The position numbers were made by a program, and so were the translations under genes. Source: Clostridiales bacterium UBA4362 (GTDB lineage Bacteria > Bacillota > Clostridia > TANB77 > CAG-508). From it: a stretch of DNA of 8,099 bases. Shown here piece by piece: positions 5,345-8,099 of this stretch. The DNA lies in contig DGSM01000123.1 of the NCBI GenBank assembly GCA_002393975.1, positions 1 to 8,099 of the forward strand, written 5' to 3'. Every line of letters begins with the position of its first letter. Positions within the stretch are counted from its first letter, which is position 1. The notes under the pieces are model-generated. The model had not been told where the DNA came from. It saw only the letters and a program-made list of their open reading frames with translations, and did not search any database.

Positions 5345-6352
5345 ATGATAACAAGTTTAGTAGTTTCTCTTGTTTTAACATTAATAATAGAACTGAGTGT
5401 TTCTTTAATTGTTGGAGTAAGAAAAAGAAATGATATTATAACTATTATTGCTGTAAATTTTTTGACTAATCCTTTGGTTGTGTTTTTAGCTTCTATAACT
5501 AAGATATATGGAAGTGATTTATTATATTGTATTGTAGTTGCTATTATGGAAGTAATAGTCTTCATAGTTGAAGGTATTATTTTTAAAAAGATTTTGTTAT
5601 TTAATAAGATATCTGGACTTAAGTTATCTTTAATAAATAATCTTACATCTTTTCTAATTGGGTTAGTTATTACTTCAGTAATGGCTCTTACTAGTAGTAA
5701 TGTTAATATTGAAGCGGCAAGTGCTTTTTACCCTAAAGCTAAAGACATTATTGATTCAAATAATTTACACTACAATATTGAAATGAAGTCTACTAGTGAT
5801 GTTTATGAAGATATAGCAAGTGGAAAAGCTGATATAATAATTGCTTCTGGTCCATCGTTAGAACAAAAAGAGTTAATTGAAAGTTCAAATAAAGATTTAG
5901 AATTTATTAAATTATATAAGGAACCTTTAGCAATTATAGTAAATAAAGAAAACACAATAGAGAATATTAGTATCGAAGAAATACAAGAGATCTATAATTC
6001 AAATAATGAAGATTATAATACTTATCAATTAGAAAAGAATAATGGTAGTCAAACTTGCTTTGAGAGTATAGTGAAAAATAATAAGTTAGAAAATAATCAT
6101 TATGAGATAAAAACTATGCCTGATATAGTAGATAAGGTAGGGGAAGATAGTAAAGGTATTGCGTATGCTTTTAATTCATATTTTCCTAAGATGTATGATA
6201 ATAGTAATGTTAAGTCTATTAAAGTTAATGGTTATGATATTGATGATGAGAATTATCCTTTACAATATGATGTTTATTTAATTTATGATAAGGATAATCA
6301 TAATAAGAATTTAGATGATATTATAGAAGTATTTATGGCTAACTATGAGTAA
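5345..6352 (+). CDS. Membrane-anchored PstS-like solute-binding protein (four TM helices plus periplasmic-binding-type domain)
   Basis: The product has 335 residues. The N-terminal 115 or so form four membrane helices (about 3-25, 30-50, 60-80, 92-115), with NFLTNPLVV in TM2, Glu76 in TM3 (FIVEGIIF) and SLINNLTSFLIG in TM4. The rest is a soluble domain resembling PstS-like (PBP-like-2) binding proteins: SDVYEDIASGKADIIIASGPS, LAIIVNKEN, ISIEEIQEIYNSN, the family word GSQT at 234-237, GIAYAFNSYF and YPLQYDVYLIY. With four helices ahead of it the domain would lie outside the cell. The usual DGST-type anion-binding loop near the domain start is not visible (the segment reads AFYPKAKDII), so the first lobe seems shortened and phosphate may not be the ligand. 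AAAGGA at 5330-5335 precedes the ATG by nine bases. It is the last gene of the operon, 105 bases after the previous gene, and a strong terminator follows. No ABC ATPase or PstC/PstA-like permease accompanies it. Confidence 0.88.
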   Translation: MITSLVVSLVLTLIIELSVSLIVGVRKRNDIITIIAVNFLTNPLVVFLASITKIYGSDLLYCIVVAIMEVIVFIVEGIIFKKILLFNKISGLKLSLINNLTSFLIGLVITSVMALTSSNVNIEAASAFYPKAKDIIDSNNLHYNIEMKSTSDVYEDIASGKADIIIASGPSLEQKELIESSNKDLEFIKLYKEPLAIIVNKENTIENISIEEIQEIYNSNNEDYNTYQLEKNNGSQTCFESIVKNNKLENNHYEIKTMPDIVDKVGEDSKGIAYAFNSYFPKMYDNSNVKSIKVNGYDIDDENYPLQYDVYLIYDKDNHNKNLDDIIEVFMANYE

Positions 6353-6365
6353 AAGATAATAAAAC

Positions 6366-6418
6366 AATGAACCCAAATTGCTAGATAAAAATTGTAGCAA
6401 TTTGGGTTCATTCTTTTT
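6366..6418 (+). terminator. Strong intrinsic terminator of the membrane-protein operon
   Basis: Arms 6366-6383 and 6395-6412 form an 18-bp stem (core TGAACCCAAATTGCTA) with no mismatch around an 11-base loop, followed by TTCTTTTT. It lies 14 bases after the last stop codon of the operon. Confidence 0.93.
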
Positions 6419-6432
6419 AGGGATTAGTCAAA

Positions 6433-6461
6433 TTGACAAATTATGTAAATTAAGCTAAAAT
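6433..6461 (+). promoter_or_regulatory. Consensus sigma-A promoter for the WG-like gene
   Basis: TTGACA (6433-6438) is a perfect -35 element. After exactly 17 bases comes TAAAAT (6456-6461), one change from the -10 consensus. Transcription would begin near 6468, giving a leader of about 160 bases. The match is much better than anything else in the window and sits just after the previous operon's terminator. Confidence 0.75.
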
Positions 6462-6506
6462 ATATAGTACACACATAGAAAAGCGTAATGCTTAAACATC
6501 TTGATG

Positions 6507-6538
6507 ATATTACTTGTGATTAATAGAACAAGTGATAT
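6507..6538 (+). other. Hairpin in the 5' leader of the WG-like gene
   Basis: ATATTACTTGT (6507-6517) pairs with ACAAGTGATAT (6528-6538) over 11 positions including one G-U pair, with a 10-base loop. No T-run follows, so it is not a terminator. A smaller hairpin, AAGC-GTAAT-GCTT, lies just before (6481-6493). No known riboswitch class is recognised. The leader may carry post-transcriptional control, or the pairing may be incidental. Confidence 0.4.
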
Positions 6539-6616
6539 TTGCCGCTAAAATTTAAATTGTGGTAAACAAAAGAGAAACACTATGTGAATAAGTACCTAGT
6601 AACCAGCACCAAAGAA

Positions 6617-6622
6617 AGAAGG
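6617..6622 (+). promoter_or_regulatory. Ribosome binding site that decides the start of the WG-like gene
   Basis: AGAAGG lies six bases before ATG 6629. The upstream in-frame GTG at 6584 has no comparable site, so ATG 6629 is preferred. Confidence 0.65.
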
Positions 6623-6628
6623 TACAGA

Positions 6629-7336
6629 ATGAAAGGAGCAATTGTAGAAGGAAGAGTTATATCACTTCCTAAAGGAGTAGGCGAAGACGATCTTGTAACA
6701 GTGTGGAAATACTGCATGTTTGTCAGAAGCCGGAAACCTGGAACAGGAAAAATCTACTTCAGAAATAATGGAAAGTGGAAGCAGATTGCAACAGATGTAA
6801 GAATCTATTATGTTGGAGTAATAAATCGCATTATGCCATGCTATTATGAAAAATATGGATATGCGATTTATCAAACAAATAGTCCTGGATATTTTATCCT
6901 GGATTGTATTACCGGAAAAAATATTTATCATGGAAACTTTGATATTGATGATTACTACATTAAAGTAGGAATGTCCGATGATCATAGCAATAGCTGTTTC
7001 TTGATTAAAAAGGATACAACTAGAGGCAAGAAATTCAAGTTATTAAATTCTCGGGGGAAGAAAGTTTTTGAAGGAGACTATATTGAGTTTCTGAATACAG
7101 AATCTTTTGATGGACTTCGGCTGTTAACCTTCAGAACAAATAAGTCTTTCAAAGTAGGGTTAATCAGATACTTCTCAGATGAGTGCAAAGAGATTCTTCC
7201 TAACGAGTATGATGGGATCCACTTGGGCGGAATTGTCAAGGACAAATTTGGCAACTTTCATTATCCTACGATCGAAACTAAAAAGGGAGATGAGCATATC
7301 TTTTTTGACATCAATGGAAACATAATTGAAGCATAG
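6629..7336 (+). CDS. Hypothetical beta-rich protein with WG-repeat-like segments, probably acquired
   Basis: The product has 235 residues from ATG 6629; a longer form from GTG 6584 would add 15 residues. There is no signal peptide or membrane helix. The sequence consists of short alternating strands with aromatic residues and turns. The C-terminal half resembles WG (KWG) beta repeats: KFKLLNSRGKKVFEGDYIEF, KVGLIRYFSDECKEILPNEYDGI, and HIFFDINGNII. Such repeats are usually structural or binding modules, and I do not assign an activity. The gene is visibly less AT-rich than its neighbours and uses codons rare elsewhere in the window (for example CGG, TCC and GAC), which suggests horizontal acquisition. 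It stands alone, with its own promoter at 6433-6461 and a terminator at 7345-7384. No recombinase or flanking direct repeats were seen. Confidence 0.82.
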   Translation: MKGAIVEGRVISLPKGVGEDDLVTVWKYCMFVRSRKPGTGKIYFRNNGKWKQIATDVRIYYVGVINRIMPCYYEKYGYAIYQTNSPGYFILDCITGKNIYHGNFDIDDYYIKVGMSDDHSNSCFLIKKDTTRGKKFKLLNSRGKKVFEGDYIEFLNTESFDGLRLLTFRTNKSFKVGLIRYFSDECKEILPNEYDGIHLGGIVKDKFGNFHYPTIETKKGDEHIFFDINGNIIEA

Positions 7337-7344
7337 TGAGTATG

Positions 7345-7384
7345 AGCTATTATTGAGGAGAAATCCTCAATGATAGCTTTTTTT
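7345..7384 (+). terminator. Intrinsic terminator of the WG-like gene
   Basis: AGCTATTATTGAGGA (7345-7359) and TCCTCAATGATAGCT (7364-7378) form a 15-bp stem with one G-U pair and a GAAA tetraloop, followed by seven T residues. It starts eight bases after the stop codon. Confidence 0.93.
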
Positions 7385-7411
7385 ATAAGAAATGAGACAG
7401 AATAATGATTT

Positions 7412-7448
7412 TGTCGAATAATAAAGAATTTTGTCGAAAAATGTCGAA
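7412..7448 (+). repeat. Three perfect TGTCGAA words (Spo0A boxes) between convergent genes, 20- and 10-bp spacing
   Basis: TGTCGAA starts at 7412, 7432 and 7442. The last two are a classic tandem pair, two boxes separated by AAA. The cluster lies between two terminators, where the plus-strand WG-like gene and the minus-strand partial gene both end, so it is not upstream of any visible gene. Binding by Spo0A is inferred from the consensus. Confidence 0.75.
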
Positions 7449-7464
7449 AATAGAAAACAAAAAT

Positions 7465-7507
7465 AAAAAGTCATAAGATACTGATTTTCAGCATCTTATG
7501 GCTTTTT
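7465..7507 (-). terminator. Terminator of the minus-strand partial gene (possibly bidirectional)
   Basis: Arms 7465-7484 and 7488-7507 form a stem of about 20 bp around a TTT loop, with two non-Watson-Crick positions. The left edge begins AAAAAG and the right edge ends CTTTTT, so U-runs would follow the hairpin in either direction. It is 18 bases beyond the minus-strand stop codon and best serves that gene. It could also catch plus-strand read-through. Confidence 0.88.
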
Positions 7508-7525
7508 ATTTAAAAACTATGATTT

Positions 7526-8099
7526 TTAGTCACTATCATCGTGGAAATAATCATCTTCTTCTAAATCTTCTTCTTCAAAATTCCATGAATCATAATTACC
7601 TTTTCTAACTTCTTCTTTTTGCCAATCTTCTAGACCATAAACATCCATTTCTTTTTCTAGTTTTTCATCTTTTTCTTGGCTCTTTTTCTTTTTACTCAAT
7701 TCATTAAGGGCAAAGAGACCTGCTAATCCTGCAGAGCTAGAGTTGCTGGTGCTTGAATGATGAGATGAAGTTTTCTTTTTGGTAAATGGGTAATCTAATT
7801 TATCTGCTTCAATAATCATTGTTTCTACATTATCAATTATTTTATAACTATCTTGCATTAAATATACTAATGAACTAAACATTATATCTTCATTTTGATA
7901 ATTATATTTTAAGTTTTTATCTACAGTATGTATAGTGTCGTTGAATGATTCAATATTATTTAAGGATTCATCAACATCATCTGGATGAAGGGTATCTTTA
8001 TGAGTTTTAATATAATTATTTTCCATAACAATTAATTTTGATAATTGATTTAAAAAGGTTCCTATAGAATCTGAAATTTTTTGACAGTTTTGAACACTT
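7526..8099 (-). CDS. Partial hypothetical protein with low-complexity middle and acidic tail (start beyond right edge)
   Basis: The C-terminal 190 residues are visible. The first ATG in the window is at 8026, but no ribosome site precedes it. The frame stays open for 24 more codons to the edge with protein-like sequence (SVQNCQKISDSIGTFLNQL), so the gene very likely starts outside the window. In order it shows amphipathic helices that may form a coiled coil, a Ser/His-rich stretch (SSHHSSTSNSSS), a short Gly/Ala/Leu segment (AGLAGLFALNEL), a Lys-rich charged helix, then GLEDWQKEEVRKGNYD and a strongly acidic tail (FEEEDLEEDDYFHDD). It lacks a convincing membrane helix. The WQ...GNYD plus acidic ending looks like a conserved C-terminal module, but I cannot name the family. 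The gene is convergent with the WG-like gene. Confidence 0.78.
   Translation of the reverse strand, partial: SVQNCQKISDSIGTFLNQLSKLIVMENNYIKTHKDTLHPDDVDESLNNIESFNDTIHTVDKNLKYNYQNEDIMFSSLVYLMQDSYKIIDNVETMIIEADKLDYPFTKKKTSSHHSSTSNSSSAGLAGLFALNELSKKKKSQEKDEKLEKEMDVYGLEDWQKEEVRKGNYDSWNFEEEDLEEDDYFHDDSD

Noticed and set aside
5062..5565. Minus-strand open frames opposite the membrane-protein genes
   Set aside because: They are antisense to genes with clear helices and ribosome sites, and lack any start signals of their own.
6488..6523. Eleven-residue leader peptide (MLKHLDDITCD) and an ATG-TGA start-stop at 6582
   Set aside because: Neither has a ribosome site, and short frames of this kind are common by chance. 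No attenuator structure ties them to the downstream gene.
6584..6628. GTG start giving 15 more residues to the WG-like protein
   Set aside because: There is no good ribosome site before it, whereas AGAAGG is well placed before ATG 6629. It is kept only as an alternative.
7345..7507. Closely spaced hairpins considered as a CRISPR-like or mobile-element end
   Set aside because: The two hairpins differ in sequence, each has a U-run, and each fits as the terminator of a convergent gene. There are no repeated units with spacers.

Overview
The window looks like a low-GC Bacillota (Firmicutes) chromosome, most likely Clostridia or a related gut lineage. Most of it is roughly 70% or more A+T by eye. 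Genes have AGGAGG-type ribosome sites, terminators are intrinsic hairpins, and perfect copies of the Spo0A box TGTCGAA occur. Species cannot be fixed from this sequence. No rRNA, tRNA, CRISPR array, transposase or integrase was seen, and no stretch longer than about 280 bases lacks a gene.

Left part (1-3071): the tail of a possible upstream gene overlaps the start of a 258-residue protein with faint ADP-ribosyltransferase-like features. Then come argH (argininosuccinate lyase, without argG beside it) and a two-domain protein joining a bleomycin-resistance/VOC fold to a small GNAT-like acetyltransferase. All read rightward and end at a hairpin at 3041-3071.

Middle part (3203-6418): a compact rightward operon of membrane proteins. 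It holds a 12-TM major facilitator permease of the fosmidomycin-resistance type, two tandem paralogous small proteins (signal peptide plus one membrane helix), a 149-residue four-helix membrane protein, and a 335-residue protein in which a similar four-helix domain anchors a PstS-like solute-binding domain. The operon closes with a strong terminator. No ATPase or classical permease partner is present, so this is the best candidate here for an undescribed multi-component envelope or transport system.

Right part (6433-8099): a monocistronic, less AT-rich gene with its own consensus promoter and terminator encodes a beta-rich, WG-repeat-like protein and looks acquired. Facing it, on the minus strand, is a partial gene with a low-complexity middle and a very acidic tail. 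It runs off the right edge.

The most unusual DNA-level signal is a set of three clusters of the Spo0A-box core TGTCGA(A), with copies spaced exactly 10 or 20 bp. Two clusters lie inside the VOC-GNAT coding sequence, in opposite orientations, and one lies between the two convergent 3' ends on the right. None is at an obvious promoter. The five-copy cluster puts the same DNA word through all three codon phases, so it is not a protein repeat.
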